DNA of 64,000 nucleotides from CAZBMD01 sp964493325 (lineage in GTDB: Bacteria; Babelota; Babeliae; Babelales; RVW-14). A program made the position numbers and the translations under genes. Below are positions 18,142-26,932 of the stretch, piece after piece. The notes below the pieces were generated by a model. That model did no database searches. It was not told where the DNA came from and saw only the letters and a program-made list of their open reading frames with translations. Numbering within the stretch: the stretch's first letter is position 1; the number at the start of each line of letters is the position of its first letter. Where the stretch lies: positions 1 to 64,000 of the forward strand of contig CAZBMD010000007.1 in NCBI GenBank assembly GCA_964493325.1. Reading direction: 5' to 3'.

Positions 18142-18176
18142 ACCACAATTTTTGTTGCATGAGAAGAGACTATATC

Positions 18177-18746
18177 ATGAAAAAAGTCATAATTATTCAC
18201 GGCAATGGCGGCTGCACCAGTCAACATCACTGGACGCCGTGGCTTAAAGCTGAACTTGAAAAAAACAAGGTAAAGGTCCTTGCGCCGACCATGCCCGATA
18301 ATGTTGAGGCTAAAAAATCAATCTGGCTGCCGTACATGCATGACAAATTACAATGCGATGAAAATACCATTATTATTGGCCATTCATCAGGAGCTGTTGC
18401 CGCCATGCGCTATGCTGAGCAACACAAGCTTTTGGGAAGCGTTCTTGTTAGCGCTTGTTACACCGATTTGGGATACGCAAGCGAACGCCTTGCAGGATAT
18501 TACAATACACCCTGGCAGTGGGATAAAATTAAAAATAATCAGCAATGGATTGTCCAATTTGCTTCCACCGATGATCCCTACATTCCAATTGCAGAGCCGC
18601 AGCATATTCAAAGCAAGCTTTCTACTGATTATTATGAATTTACTGACCAGGGTCATTTCATGAACAAAACCATTCCAGAGCTGGTTTCGATAATTTTAAA
18701 GAAACTAGAAAATTCGCCCAAACTTCCAAGAACCCTCATCTGTTAA
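18177..18746 (+). CDS. RBBP9/YdeN-type serine hydrolase (alpha/beta hydrolase)
   Basis: The 189-residue protein from ATG 18177 starts MKKVIIIHGNGGCTSQHHW, a typical opening strand and oxyanion loop of the RBBP9/YdeN family. The nucleophile elbow is IIGHSSGAVAAMRY (Ser in GHSSG), followed by the late aspartate in ASTDDPYIP and the histidine in DQGHFMN. All triad members are visible and the length is normal for the family. It is cytosolic with unknown substrate, probably an esterase or amidase acting on small esters. Confidence 0.85.
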   Translation: MKKVIIIHGNGGCTSQHHWTPWLKAELEKNKVKVLAPTMPDNVEAKKSIWLPYMHDKLQCDENTIIIGHSSGAVAAMRYAEQHKLLGSVLVSACYTDLGYASERLAGYYNTPWQWDKIKNNQQWIVQFASTDDPYIPIAEPQHIQSKLSTDYYEFTDQGHFMNKTIPELVSIILKKLENSPKLPRTLIC

Positions 18747-18927
18747 TCAAACCCCTTGGCTGGAGTATCTAACCTCTGGAGCTGGCCAAAACAGCACCGC
18801 TCATGTTTCGCTTAACGAAGGCGCAGAATTTTTCACGATTTTTAATTAAAATTATTATAAATAGACATTGCATGATAAAATATACCTTTCTGTTAATTTA
18901 TTTAATTAATATAAAAAGGTTGAAACT

Positions 18928-20214
18928 GTGAATAAAAAAATAATTATATTACCCATCGTTACTCTACTCGCACTGCTAACAAGCAGCATCTCTGCAGGGG
19001 TAATTTATGCTTCAAAATGGAAAAAAGGAGATCAAGCTGTCTGCTTGTACGCTGACGATCATGAAACCCATAAGCTCTTTGGATCCTGTGAAAATGAAAG
19101 TTTTGGATCGTTTTACAAAAACCTCAAAGCATCAACCCAGAGATGGCTGCTACTATGCGAAGACATGGTAGGAGACAAGTTTGATAGCAATCTAGGCCTG
19201 GAAATAGTAGATAAGGAACCCCATTTTACTTTCTTGAATGGGATTAAATGGTTCAGGCGCAAACCAGAGTACCAGATCCCCCATGTTGAAACAAAAAACA
19301 TAGATATGCGTTCAGACATTGCCAATATCATATTATTACTAGACTGCTATCGTATTGTTTCCGGTAAAGACTCAGAACTGATGAGTTCTGTTAACGCAGA
19401 AGATTATAACTACTTCAAAACGTTTTATAAAAAAATATATAACACGTTTAAAGATATGCGGCTCAGTGATCTTCTAGAATCTCCACTAACAACGCTCCAT
19501 GAATGCATACAAAGCACTTCAAATGATGAACTCAAAGCAATCTTAACAAACGTTTTTGATACACTTAAAGTAAGGCAAAATTTATTGACTCAAGTAGGCC
19601 TAACCGATTTTGTAGCACCTCTTTTAATTGATGAACAGACATTTGCTGCACATGAAAAAGTTTTTGATTTAATTACTAACCCAATCATAACTGTATCCTA
19701 CCTATGCGAAACAGTTGAAGCGCTTGCTTTATGGAATATTATAGAAAATCAAGCAGTACATAAACGTATTGCGGTGGTTGCCGGATCAGTACACATCTTG
19801 CAACTTGAAGACTTTTTACAAAGACTAGGTTATTCAAAAATAGATTGCTTTGGAGAAGAGAATAAAAAACTTGTACTTGAATCAGAAGAACTATTATTGG
19901 ATTTTTTTATAAAACAACATGAGCTTATTCAGCCGTTGGATAAAGATTTCAACGATATCACTTGTAACTTCTTGCGTTTTACGTGGGCGTTAAAAGAAAA
20001 CCTCTCAGAATTTACCCCTGATAATGCAAATAATATTGAAGCAGAAAAATCAGCTCAAGAAAAGCAAACACCAACCGCCAATGCAGCACCTCAAGAACTA
20101 TATACAGAATTCAAGAAATGGGCAGAACAGCAACAAGAAAAAATTTCTGAGTGCAGCAATGCTATGATCCCCATTTCTCATGATGCATTTTTATGGCTGT
20201 CGGAAGATAAATAA
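18928..20214 (+). CDS. Secreted protein of unknown function
   Basis: The 428-residue protein starts at GTG 18928, with AAAAGG upstream. Residues 1-23 are a signal peptide (IIILPIVTLLALLTSSISAG). The mature protein is mostly helical. Residues 250-310 (TVEALALWNIIENQAV...IAVVAGSVHILQLEDFLQRLGY) look like a Rossmann-like or TraB-like strand-helix unit, but I cannot assign a family. The C-terminal 70 residues are Gln/Glu/Ala rich. It is followed by a long hairpin (20222-20267), which suggests a single-gene unit. Confidence 0.6.
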   Translation: MNKKIIILPIVTLLALLTSSISAGVIYASKWKKGDQAVCLYADDHETHKLFGSCENESFGSFYKNLKASTQRWLLLCEDMVGDKFDSNLGLEIVDKEPHFTFLNGIKWFRRKPEYQIPHVETKNIDMRSDIANIILLLDCYRIVSGKDSELMSSVNAEDYNYFKTFYKKIYNTFKDMRLSDLLESPLTTLHECIQSTSNDELKAILTNVFDTLKVRQNLLTQVGLTDFVAPLLIDEQTFAAHEKVFDLITNPIITVSYLCETVEALALWNIIENQAVHKRIAVVAGSVHILQLEDFLQRLGYSKIDCFGEENKKLVLESEELLLDFFIKQHELIQPLDKDFNDITCNFLRFTWALKENLSEFTPDNANNIEAEKSAQEKQTPTANAAPQELYTEFKKWAEQQQEKISECSNAMIPISHDAFLWLSEDK

Positions 20215-20221
20215 CACTCAA

Positions 20222-20267
20222 GCAATTAAGATCAAGAATTCTCTTATAAGTTCTTGATCTTAATTGC
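20222..20267 (+). terminator. Long perfect hairpin after the 18928-20214 gene
   Basis: A 17-base arm (20222-20238) pairs perfectly with 20251-20267 around a 12-base loop, starting 8 bases after the stop codon. It lacks a run of T residues, so it may be a weak or factor-dependent terminator or an mRNA-stabilising structure. The rest of the gap to 20466 holds no gene I can support. Confidence 0.6.
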
Positions 20268-20466
20268 ATCTAGAAACTCTAGCAGAAGGCTTGATCTAGT
20301 TTAGTCTGAGCAACCAAGACGGTGCAAACAGAAATCCTCTTGCAGACTTCATCGAATCATTAGCTGCTCAACAAAGCACACCTGCTGTTTGACCTATTCA
20401 CGAATATCCTTTAGGCTAAAATTCGAAAAAGCGTAATTTGTAGAATAAGCCTTAGGGGCTCGATAC

Positions 20467-20760
20467 ATGATTGTAAAAAAAAAATACCAAGATTTATTGC
20501 TTAACATTATTCAAAAACACTTACCCGGCAGCAAGGTTTTCCTGTTTGGCTCTCAGGCAACAGGAAAAGCAACCGAAGCTTCTGACATTGATCTAGCACT
20601 TGATGCCGGAGCCACAATCCCTTTCAACACGATTATTTCCATCCTTGCTGAAATTGATGAAACTATAATTCCTATGAAAATTGACCTGGTTGACCTCAAT
20701 GGCATCCAAGAATCTTTTAAGCAGGCAATCATCCGTGAAGGAATAGCATGGAAAAACTAA
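20467..20760 (+). CDS. mntA: MntA-type nucleotidyltransferase antitoxin
   Basis: The 97-residue minimal nucleotidyltransferase has the exact GSX10DXD motif: Gly28-Ser29, ten residues, Asp40-Ile-Asp42, plus a third acidic residue at Asp73 (MKIDLVDL). In type VII toxin-antitoxin systems this enzyme neutralises its HEPN partner by transferring AMP units to a tyrosine. The hepT stop-start overlap of 13 bases shows tight translational coupling. AGGGG precedes the ATG. Confidence 0.88.
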   Translation: MIVKKKYQDLLLNIIQKHLPGSKVFLFGSQATGKATEASDIDLALDAGATIPFNTIISILAEIDETIIPMKIDLVDLNGIQESFKQAIIREGIAWKN

Positions 20761-21203
20761 CGCAAAAATATGACCAGATAGTCAAAGCAATTGCAACCCT
20801 TGAAAAAGCGCTTCAGACCTTTACCCTCTTTGCTAAAGAAGGTAAATCATACAACCCACACATGACCTATGAAGAAGAATATAGCACTTATCGAGACTCT
20901 GTTATTCAACGTTTTGAGTACACCGTTGATCTTTTTTGGAAATATTTAAAAAAATATCTCGAGAACGCCAACATAGCACCCGATATCAAGGTGCCAGGCG
21001 AAGTTATTCGAACAGCAAAATCTCACGGCCTTATCTCATCAGATGAAGCCGAAATGATTATTACCATGATTAAAAGCAGAAATATGACTTCACATATTTA
21101 CGTAGAAGAATTTGCAGATTTTCTTGCAAAAGAAATTCCAAAATATTACGCCACGCTCAACGTGGTTATCAATAAATTGTTGCCTACATCAAATAATGAG
21201 TAG
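20748..21203 (+). CDS. hepT: HepT-type HEPN ribonuclease toxin
   Basis: The 151-residue all-helical protein of the nucleotidyltransferase substrate-binding/HEPN family has the RX4HXY active site: Arg111-N-M-T-S-His116-I-Tyr118. Arg and His form the predicted RNase site, and Tyr118 is the expected target of AMPylation by the MntA partner encoded upstream. All key residues are intact, so the toxin is predicted active and must be kept in check. The pair may serve plasmid or chromosome stabilisation or phage defence; this is family knowledge, not shown here. Confidence 0.88.
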   Translation: MEKLTQKYDQIVKAIATLEKALQTFTLFAKEGKSYNPHMTYEEEYSTYRDSVIQRFEYTVDLFWKYLKKYLENANIAPDIKVPGEVIRTAKSHGLISSDEAEMIITMIKSRNMTSHIYVEEFADFLAKEIPKYYATLNVVINKLLPTSNNE

Positions 21204-21239
21204 GACCAAATCAGTATCTGAAACCGCACAGGAAATATC

Positions 21240-21914
21240 ATGCAAAAAGTTTTCTGGAATAATCCCTATCAAACAGCTCTAACAACCACAGTCACATCTG
21301 TTGATGAAGACAAAGTTTTATTTGCAGAAACAATCGCCTATTCTTTCGCTGGTGGACAAGAAAGCGACAAAGCAACGGTCAATGGCATACCAGTTATTGA
21401 TTCAAAAATAGAAGGCAATCTGATTATTTATACGCTTCCAGAAGGCCATGGTCTTGCCGCTGGCGATGTTGTAACCATGATCATCGACTGGCCACGTCGC
21501 AATAAACTCATGCGCTTACATTTTGCTGCTGAGCTAATTCTTGAAATTGTCACTCAAAAATTTCACCTTCAAAAAGTTGGTGCGCACATCGCAGAAACCA
21601 AATCGCGCATCGACTTCAAGTCAGATACCAACATTTCAACTATGTTTGAGGAAATTTTAACCGAATACAACGAAATTATTAAAGGTGATAGGGTTATTGA
21701 AAAAGGTTATTCAGATGTTGCAACGCAAAGACGCTACTGGAAAATAGACGGGTTTGCTCAAGTCCCCTGCGGTGGAACACACGTCAACTCAACAGCTGAA
21801 GTTGGATTTGTTACGCTCAAACGAGATCGCCCTGGCAAGTCTATCGAAAGAATAGAAATTAGACTTGTTGATGACACTCCTAGTCGACAACCAAGCTCTA
21901 TAAAACAACTGTAG
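21240..21914 (+). CDS. AlaX-like alanyl-tRNA editing protein
   Basis: The 224-residue protein is related to the editing domain of alanyl- and threonyl-tRNA synthetases. The zinc site region shows H94-F-A-A-E98 where the classical motif is HxxxH, and VPCGGTHV gives Cys177 and His181. Stand-alone AlaX proteins clear mischarged Ser- or Gly-tRNA-Ala. The His-to-Glu change in the first motif could define a subtype or a changed metal site. AGGAA lies 6 bases before ATG 21240. The stop codon lies inside a perfect hairpin. Confidence 0.85.
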   Translation: MQKVFWNNPYQTALTTTVTSVDEDKVLFAETIAYSFAGGQESDKATVNGIPVIDSKIEGNLIIYTLPEGHGLAAGDVVTMIIDWPRRNKLMRLHFAAELILEIVTQKFHLQKVGAHIAETKSRIDFKSDTNISTMFEEILTEYNEIIKGDRVIEKGYSDVATQRRYWKIDGFAQVPCGGTHVNSTAEVGFVTLKRDRPGKSIERIEIRLVDDTPSRQPSSIKQL

Positions 21915-21953
21915 TAAAAACGGACAGTTGCTGTCCGTTTTTACTACAGTTGT
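21905..21953. terminator. 23-bp perfect palindromic bidirectional terminator
   Basis: The left arm 21905-21927 and right arm 21931-21953 are perfect inverted copies with only a 3-base loop (TTG). The arms contain an AAAAA/TTTTT block, so a hairpin with a U run can form for transcripts from either side. It sits between the converging alaX-like gene and the 22018-23094 gene and includes the last bases and stop codon of the former. Confidence 0.85.
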
Positions 21954-22017
21954 TAGAAACATTGTCTAAGTCGTTGTTTTATAACCAGTTATCTGTAAAA
22001 AATAACCGCAATCTTAA

Positions 22018-23094
22018 TCAAATTTTGACAGTAGCATGTATCTGAGGCTTAGAGCCACCAAGTAAAATGCGCTCTTTTAGCTTACGATCTTGCTCTTTTC
22101 GTCTATTTTTTTCGCACCGAGCTAGCCATTTTTCCCAGAGCATTTGCACTTGACGAGCATCTTGAAGACGCTGCCGCTCATACTCAAGCGCTCTTTCATG
22201 AGCTAACTTTTTCTCCAATAAAGCCTGTTGCTCTTTGCGAGCCCGATCTGCTTCTTGAAGTTTTATTTGCTCAGCATAATTCTGATGATTCAAGACCATC
22301 CTCATAAGACGCTCAACCTCTTGAAGGCAAGCAGATGCCTCTTTTTGGCATTTTTGGCATTTCGCCTTCATCTTAACACCACAATTGGAATTGCGCATAA
22401 TTGTTTCAAAAGTGCTTTTTGATTGAGTAACTAAATCAAAGTAAGACTTAAGTCTGTTGCGCACTTCTATAAGCGGCCAATTTGTTCCAAATTGCATTTG
22501 AGCATACGACAACAGGGCTTCATCAGTAACCATTGGTTTGTTAAACAACTCAGATTTAATAACAAGACATAGTCCTCTTATAGCATCGTTATAGTCAATT
22601 TTTTGCTTTATTTTTGCTTCAAGCTCGACAATCTTTTTCAGTTCATCTACACAGGTTTCATGCAAAATTTTTAAAACAACGTCATGAGCTATTTCTTCTA
22701 CAATACCTTCAAGCAAGGTACGAATCTCCTGAACAGCTGCTAATGTCTTATTCGTTGACTTTCTATTCTTGTCTTCTAGATCAGGCTTGAGAGATTTTTT
22801 TAGCTCTTGTACACGCGCATAGCGACGCTGAGGCATGAACGGTTTTAGGTACCTTTTTAGAAGCCATCGACTCAGCAACCCAACACTAATAGCAGCAACG
22901 CATGTCACGACAGCCGATTTTTCAAGCTGAATATCTTGAGAAAAATATGCACTGACACTACCGGCCACAAGGCCAAACCCTGTGCCACCAACTACTGACC
23001 ACCACTTTACATCGTCCTTACTCAGCGGCTTTGCCTCACCTGAGTACAAAACCATTAACGACAAACACAATCCCTTAATAAGATTTTTTTGCAT
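22018..23094 (-). CDS. Exported or membrane coiled-coil protein of unknown function
   Basis: From ATG 23094 the product (358 residues) begins with a signal peptide (MQKNLIKGLCLSLMVLYSG). The open frame extends 16 codons further upstream, but that would bury the signal. A second hydrophobic stretch (about residues 35-75, VVGGTGFGLVAGSVSAYF and VVTCVAAISVGLLS) suggests one or two membrane helices. The rest is charged helix with a strong Arg/Gln/Glu coiled coil near residues 285-345. Cysteine pairs occur in CGVKMKAKCQKCQKEASAC. No known family is recognised. Confidence 0.6.
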   Translation of the reverse strand: MQKNLIKGLCLSLMVLYSGEAKPLSKDDVKWWSVVGGTGFGLVAGSVSAYFSQDIQLEKSAVVTCVAAISVGLLSRWLLKRYLKPFMPQRRYARVQELKKSLKPDLEDKNRKSTNKTLAAVQEIRTLLEGIVEEIAHDVVLKILHETCVDELKKIVELEAKIKQKIDYNDAIRGLCLVIKSELFNKPMVTDEALLSYAQMQFGTNWPLIEVRNRLKSYFDLVTQSKSTFETIMRNSNCGVKMKAKCQKCQKEASACLQEVERLMRMVLNHQNYAEQIKLQEADRARKEQQALLEKKLAHERALEYERQRLQDARQVQMLWEKWLARCEKNRRKEQDRKLKERILLGGSKPQIHATVKI

Positions 23095-23313
23095 GTTTTT
23101 AGACCCCCACCCAACCAATAAATCGCGACACTTAATATTCAAACTGATATTTTATACTGAGTTAAAAAATTCAAAAAGTCAACCTACTATCCAGGACATA
23201 GAAGTGGTATTTTTACAATCACCGACACTGCGCGATGCAGTCATTTTATGGTAAACTCAAAAACTCCGGATAATGATTGAAATCGAATGCCACCATAAAA
23301 AGAAAAATCGCTC

Positions 23314-24105
23314 ATGAATAACCCTTCTCAGCCGACCTATCAAAAATTATGCACAGAATTTTATGACCTTTGGCCGCATCCGCTCGAAGAAGAAGCCCTA
23401 CCTTTTTATATGCGCTACGCACAGCAAGCACAAGGAGCAATTTTAGAACCAATGTGCGGCACGGGACGCTTTCTGATCCCCATGCTGCAAGCGGGGTTTG
23501 ACGCACAAGGGTTTGACGCCTCGCCATTCATGCTTGATGCTCTGAGGCAAAAGTATGCAGCAATCAGCACGCAGCAAGCTCCGGTATGGCAGCAATGTGC
23601 CCAGGACTTTACCTCTGACAAGCTCTATAAGCTTATCTTTGTACCCTACGGATCGTGGGGCCTTATGACAAGCCCAGATGATGCAACAAAAGCTTTGCAA
23701 CGGATGTATGACCACCTTGCTCCTGGTGGAAAGTTTGTAATAGAAATTGAAACGGTTGCTTCAGCACCTCAATCAACAGGAATATGGAAACACGTTGACC
23801 ATACACGAACTGATGGCTCACAACTGGTTCTCAATTTTATAACGTCATACAATATCGATACTCAAATGTTTTCATCAAAAAGCCGGTACGAATCTATTTA
23901 TGATGGCCTAGTAACAGAGACAGAAGAAGAAAACTTTACACAATATCTCTATCGGTTTGATGAGATGGACAGCTTGCTCAAGACTGTTGGATTTACAAAT
24001 ATTGCAAAGTACCAAGATCATAAAAAAACTCCTGCAAGAGATCTTGATGCCCACCTCATTATTTATGAATGCACAAAAGAGACACTCTTTCAACAAAATC
24101 GCTAA
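23314..24105 (+). CDS. Class I SAM-dependent methyltransferase
   Basis: The 263-residue protein has the Rossmann methyltransferase core: motif I LEPMCGTGRFLIPML near residue 45, then GFDASPFMLDAL, then motif IV LIFVPYGSWGLM, and a post-core strand GGKFVIEIE. Motif I has the canonical G-x-G loop (GTGR). It resembles stand-alone methyltransferases of unknown substrate. It converges with the RecT-like gene, with only 12 bases between the stops. Substrate unknown. Confidence 0.85.
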   Translation: MNNPSQPTYQKLCTEFYDLWPHPLEEEALPFYMRYAQQAQGAILEPMCGTGRFLIPMLQAGFDAQGFDASPFMLDALRQKYAAISTQQAPVWQQCAQDFTSDKLYKLIFVPYGSWGLMTSPDDATKALQRMYDHLAPGGKFVIEIETVASAPQSTGIWKHVDHTRTDGSQLVLNFITSYNIDTQMFSSKSRYESIYDGLVTETEEENFTQYLYRFDEMDSLLKTVGFTNIAKYQDHKKTPARDLDAHLIIYECTKETLFQQNR

Positions 24106-24117
24106 TAAGTCAAAAAC

Positions 24118-24693
24118 TTACATAACCTCAACGTCGCCTGAGTCTTTGTCTTCAATCTCTTCTTTGGTGACAAGCCCGCTGATGGCAAATGCTCGCTTGA
24201 GCGCCATTGCTTCTGCTACTTTTAAGATCATTGCATTGGTGTATTGCTGCCAGATGGGTGCTTCTTTTTTGTAATACTCTTTGATGCTGACAAAAACAGT
24301 TGTTGCCTTGGCGCGGTCCTTACGAAAAACACTGCAATAGGCACCAGAAAGTTTTGATTTATCAAAAACAAGGTGCTCTGCGCCGTACGCAATATGCAAG
24401 CTCCCGTCATCGCGCTTTGTGAGCACATCGCCCTGGTAGACCACATCACTTTCAATGCCATCAAAATCATCATGAAGATTGGCAATTTTCAGATACCCAT
24501 CTCGACTCGTAATGATGGTTGCCCTGCCGCCATATTTGATAAAGTAGATCTCTTTTTTAAGAGGATCAAGATTGTACATACTGCACAAATACATAAATGT
24601 TTTGAACTCATCGTCTGTAGCGCCAAAAGCGGCAGTTTTTCTGATGTGATCCAGCTCTTCTTTTAAAAAACCCAACTTTACTCGTGACTTCAC
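24118..24693 (-). CDS. RecT/Bet-family single-strand annealing recombinase
   Basis: The 191-residue protein starts at GTG 24693, with GGAGAAA upstream. It matches the phage recombination protein Bet (RecT) family: LDHIRKTAAFGATDDEFKTF, then YLCSMYNLDPLKKEIYFIKY, then ITSRDGYLKIA, and the C-terminal motif TNAMILKVAEAMALKRAF. It is shorter at the C terminus than typical phage Bet proteins. RecT proteins anneal complementary DNA strands and normally pair with a 5'-3' exonuclease. No exonuclease, SSB or phage genes are nearby, so this is an orphan copy, either domesticated or a remnant of a mobile element. Confidence 0.85.
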   Translation of the reverse strand: MKSRVKLGFLKEELDHIRKTAAFGATDDEFKTFMYLCSMYNLDPLKKEIYFIKYGGRATIITSRDGYLKIANLHDDFDGIESDVVYQGDVLTKRDDGSLHIAYGAEHLVFDKSKLSGAYCSVFRKDRAKATTVFVSIKEYYKKEAPIWQQYTNAMILKVAEAMALKRAFAISGLVTKEEIEDKDSGDVEVM

Positions 24694-25005
24694 GCTTTCT
24701 CCAATTTCAATTATTCAAAAACCATTATTTTATGCTGATTTTTATTAAATCCTATTGAAGAAATATTAATAATTATAAAAAAGAAATCAACATCGTCGCC
24801 GAATTAAGAAAATTACAAGACTTTGCAGCGACTTTCCATTAAATTAATTCAAAATGTACAATTCCTTTTAAATGAAGCCCAATTTCAAATATTTATTCCA
24901 CAACAAAAACTTCGCACTCTTCTTTGTTTTTTTATTTATTTATCTATAATAATACCCCACAAGAACTAGCTCGTAAGGGTACATCCTATAAATAAAGGAA
25001 ATTAC
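24694..25005 (+). promoter_or_regulatory. AT-rich intergenic region with probable promoter of the ATAD3-like cluster
   Basis: No gene is seen in these 312 bases. A perfect TATAAT lies at 24945-24950 with only a weak -35 (CTTTGT, 24922-24927, 17-base spacing). The predicted start near 24957 leaves a leader of about 50 bases. AAAGGAAA precedes ATG 25006, and a near-identical ribosome site precedes the second copy. Confidence 0.45.
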
Positions 25006-26913
25006 ATGCCGATAAAAAAACAAAAATTATCACTCCTACTCATTTTCATAGCATTTTTTGGAATACAAAGCGCATCACCGATGTATGGAAATTATGGAAA
25101 CAATAATAACAATAATGACATTAGCAACCTCCTGAGTGCAGCCAACAGAGCAATTGGCACCGCACAGGCAGCTGAGACAACGGCAAACGAAGCATACATC
25201 AAAGCCACGCAGGCGAATCAATTAGTAGATCGGGGCGTACAAAAAATAGATGATGCTGTGAGGACTGCTGAACTGGCAATGACACAAAAAGCTGAAACTG
25301 CCGCTAAAAAAGCTGCTAATGAAACAAAAGGAGAGCTAAAGCAAGAACTGCAGGGTGTTGTACAGCAAGCAAAAACATACAGAAATGAAGCAGAAAAACA
25401 GAAAAATGAGGTTGCCGCTTTCACACAAACTTGCCACGTTGAAGCAACTAATCTTATTAACGATCTCAAGACTGCAAAAAAAGAGGTTGATAATAAAATT
25501 GAAAATAAATATCGAGATATGAAAGACAAGATCCTCGATGATAAATTCAATCATCAAAAAAAAATAATCGATTTGCAAACAGCAGAGGTAGAAAAACAAG
25601 AAAATATTAAAATTCAAAAAGCTAAAGAATATGAAATAGCTACTAGAAATGAGAAAATAGCAACTGCAAAAGAAACTGAAAAGCTACGCGAAGAAACTGA
25701 CATAAGAGTAAAAAAAGCTACGCTCGATTTGGAATTAGAAAAAATAAAAACAGAAAAAATAGAAGACGGAAAAATACAGCTCGAGCTACAGAAACAAAAA
25801 ATAGATGCGGGAGTCTTTGATACCGAAGCAAAAGAACGAAGAAAAGCCGATATTGAAAAAAATAAAGATAGGCTAGCCTTTTATACAAATATTGTTGGTC
25901 GGTTAGAATCATTTGCCACCGACCCAAAAAAAGTTGCCATTCTTGGGACTGCCGTCATTGGAACAGCAGCTGGAATCTACGCAGCAAAACATGGCTTGCC
26001 CGTTCTTATCAGCCACCTGGTGCAACCACGTGTTGTGAGCGAAACATCTAAAAAAAGCTGGTTTGGGTACAAAGCGCCTACAGAACTCATGAACATGAGC
26101 GACTTAACATTTGCTCCTGCTCTACAAAAACAACTTCTTGATATTGCTGACCGCGTACAAACCGCTCGCCTGTATGATGAAAATCTTCCTAACGTCATGT
26201 TTTACGGCGCACCAGGAACAGGTAAAACTGCCTTTGCAAAAGCGCTTGCACATTGCTGCGATGTTGATTATGCGCTGACCTCTGGCTCAGAATTTGCAAA
26301 AATTACCGACCTTAATTTGGCGAACAAAGAACTACGTAAGCTCATTGAATGGGGTAAAGTTTCTGATAAAGGTTTAATTATTTTCATTGACGAAGCTGAG
26401 TCATTGTTTGCCAACCGTAAGCTCCCAACAACATCAAAATCTGTTCAAGATTTTATTAACACCTTCTTGGCGCTTATCCCAGAAAAATCTCAGAAAAATT
26501 TGATGTTTATTTTTGCAAGTAACCATCCATTTAAGCTTGATGATGCAATCACCAACCGTGTAGGAATTAGCGTTGAGTTCACATTGCCTGCAGCAGAAGA
26601 GCGTACCAAGATCTTGTCAACATATCTCAATAAATTTGCCAACGCAAATGAAGATGCACTTGTGACGCTTGACCCTATCGTTCAAAAAAATCTTCCTCAG
26701 TACGCAAAAGCGCTTGAGGGACTTGCTCCACGCGCAATCAAGTATGTTGCGGAAGAAATGATTGTTTATGCTCGAAGACAAGATAACAAGCAACTGAGCG
26801 ACAAGATTGCCAAAGAAGCTATTCAGGCCGGTATTACCAGTATTCAGCAAAACGAAGCTTGGGCTGCTGAACGAGATAAGTGGGTAAAGGAACAACTAGC
26901 AGCTACAACATAA
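25006..26913 (+). CDS. ATAD3-like exported AAA+ ATPase, copy 1
   Basis: In the 635-residue protein, residues 1-26 are a signal peptide (KLSLLLIFIAFFGIQSASPM). A poly-Asn run is followed by a long charged coiled coil (about 45-295) and a hydrophobic segment (about 308-335, VAILGTAVIGTAAGIYAAKHG). The linker LVQPRVVSETSKKSW leads into a complete AAA domain: Walker A GAPGTGKT (401-408), Walker B GLIIFIDE (456-463), a sensor-1-like FIFASNHP and a sensor-2-like region GLAPRAIKYVAEE. Coiled coil, membrane helix, RETS-like linker and AAA domain occur in the same order as in mitochondrial ATAD3. First of three tandem paralogs; the partner is unknown. Confidence 0.85.
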   Translation: MPIKKQKLSLLLIFIAFFGIQSASPMYGNYGNNNNNNDISNLLSAANRAIGTAQAAETTANEAYIKATQANQLVDRGVQKIDDAVRTAELAMTQKAETAAKKAANETKGELKQELQGVVQQAKTYRNEAEKQKNEVAAFTQTCHVEATNLINDLKTAKKEVDNKIENKYRDMKDKILDDKFNHQKKIIDLQTAEVEKQENIKIQKAKEYEIATRNEKIATAKETEKLREETDIRVKKATLDLELEKIKTEKIEDGKIQLELQKQKIDAGVFDTEAKERRKADIEKNKDRLAFYTNIVGRLESFATDPKKVAILGTAVIGTAAGIYAAKHGLPVLISHLVQPRVVSETSKKSWFGYKAPTELMNMSDLTFAPALQKQLLDIADRVQTARLYDENLPNVMFYGAPGTGKTAFAKALAHCCDVDYALTSGSEFAKITDLNLANKELRKLIEWGKVSDKGLIIFIDEAESLFANRKLPTTSKSVQDFINTFLALIPEKSQKNLMFIFASNHPFKLDDAITNRVGISVEFTLPAAEERTKILSTYLNKFANANEDALVTLDPIVQKNLPQYAKALEGLAPRAIKYVAEEMIVYARRQDNKQLSDKIAKEAIQAGITSIQQNEAWAAERDKWVKEQLAATT

Positions 26914-26932
26914 AAATAACAAAGGAAATTAC

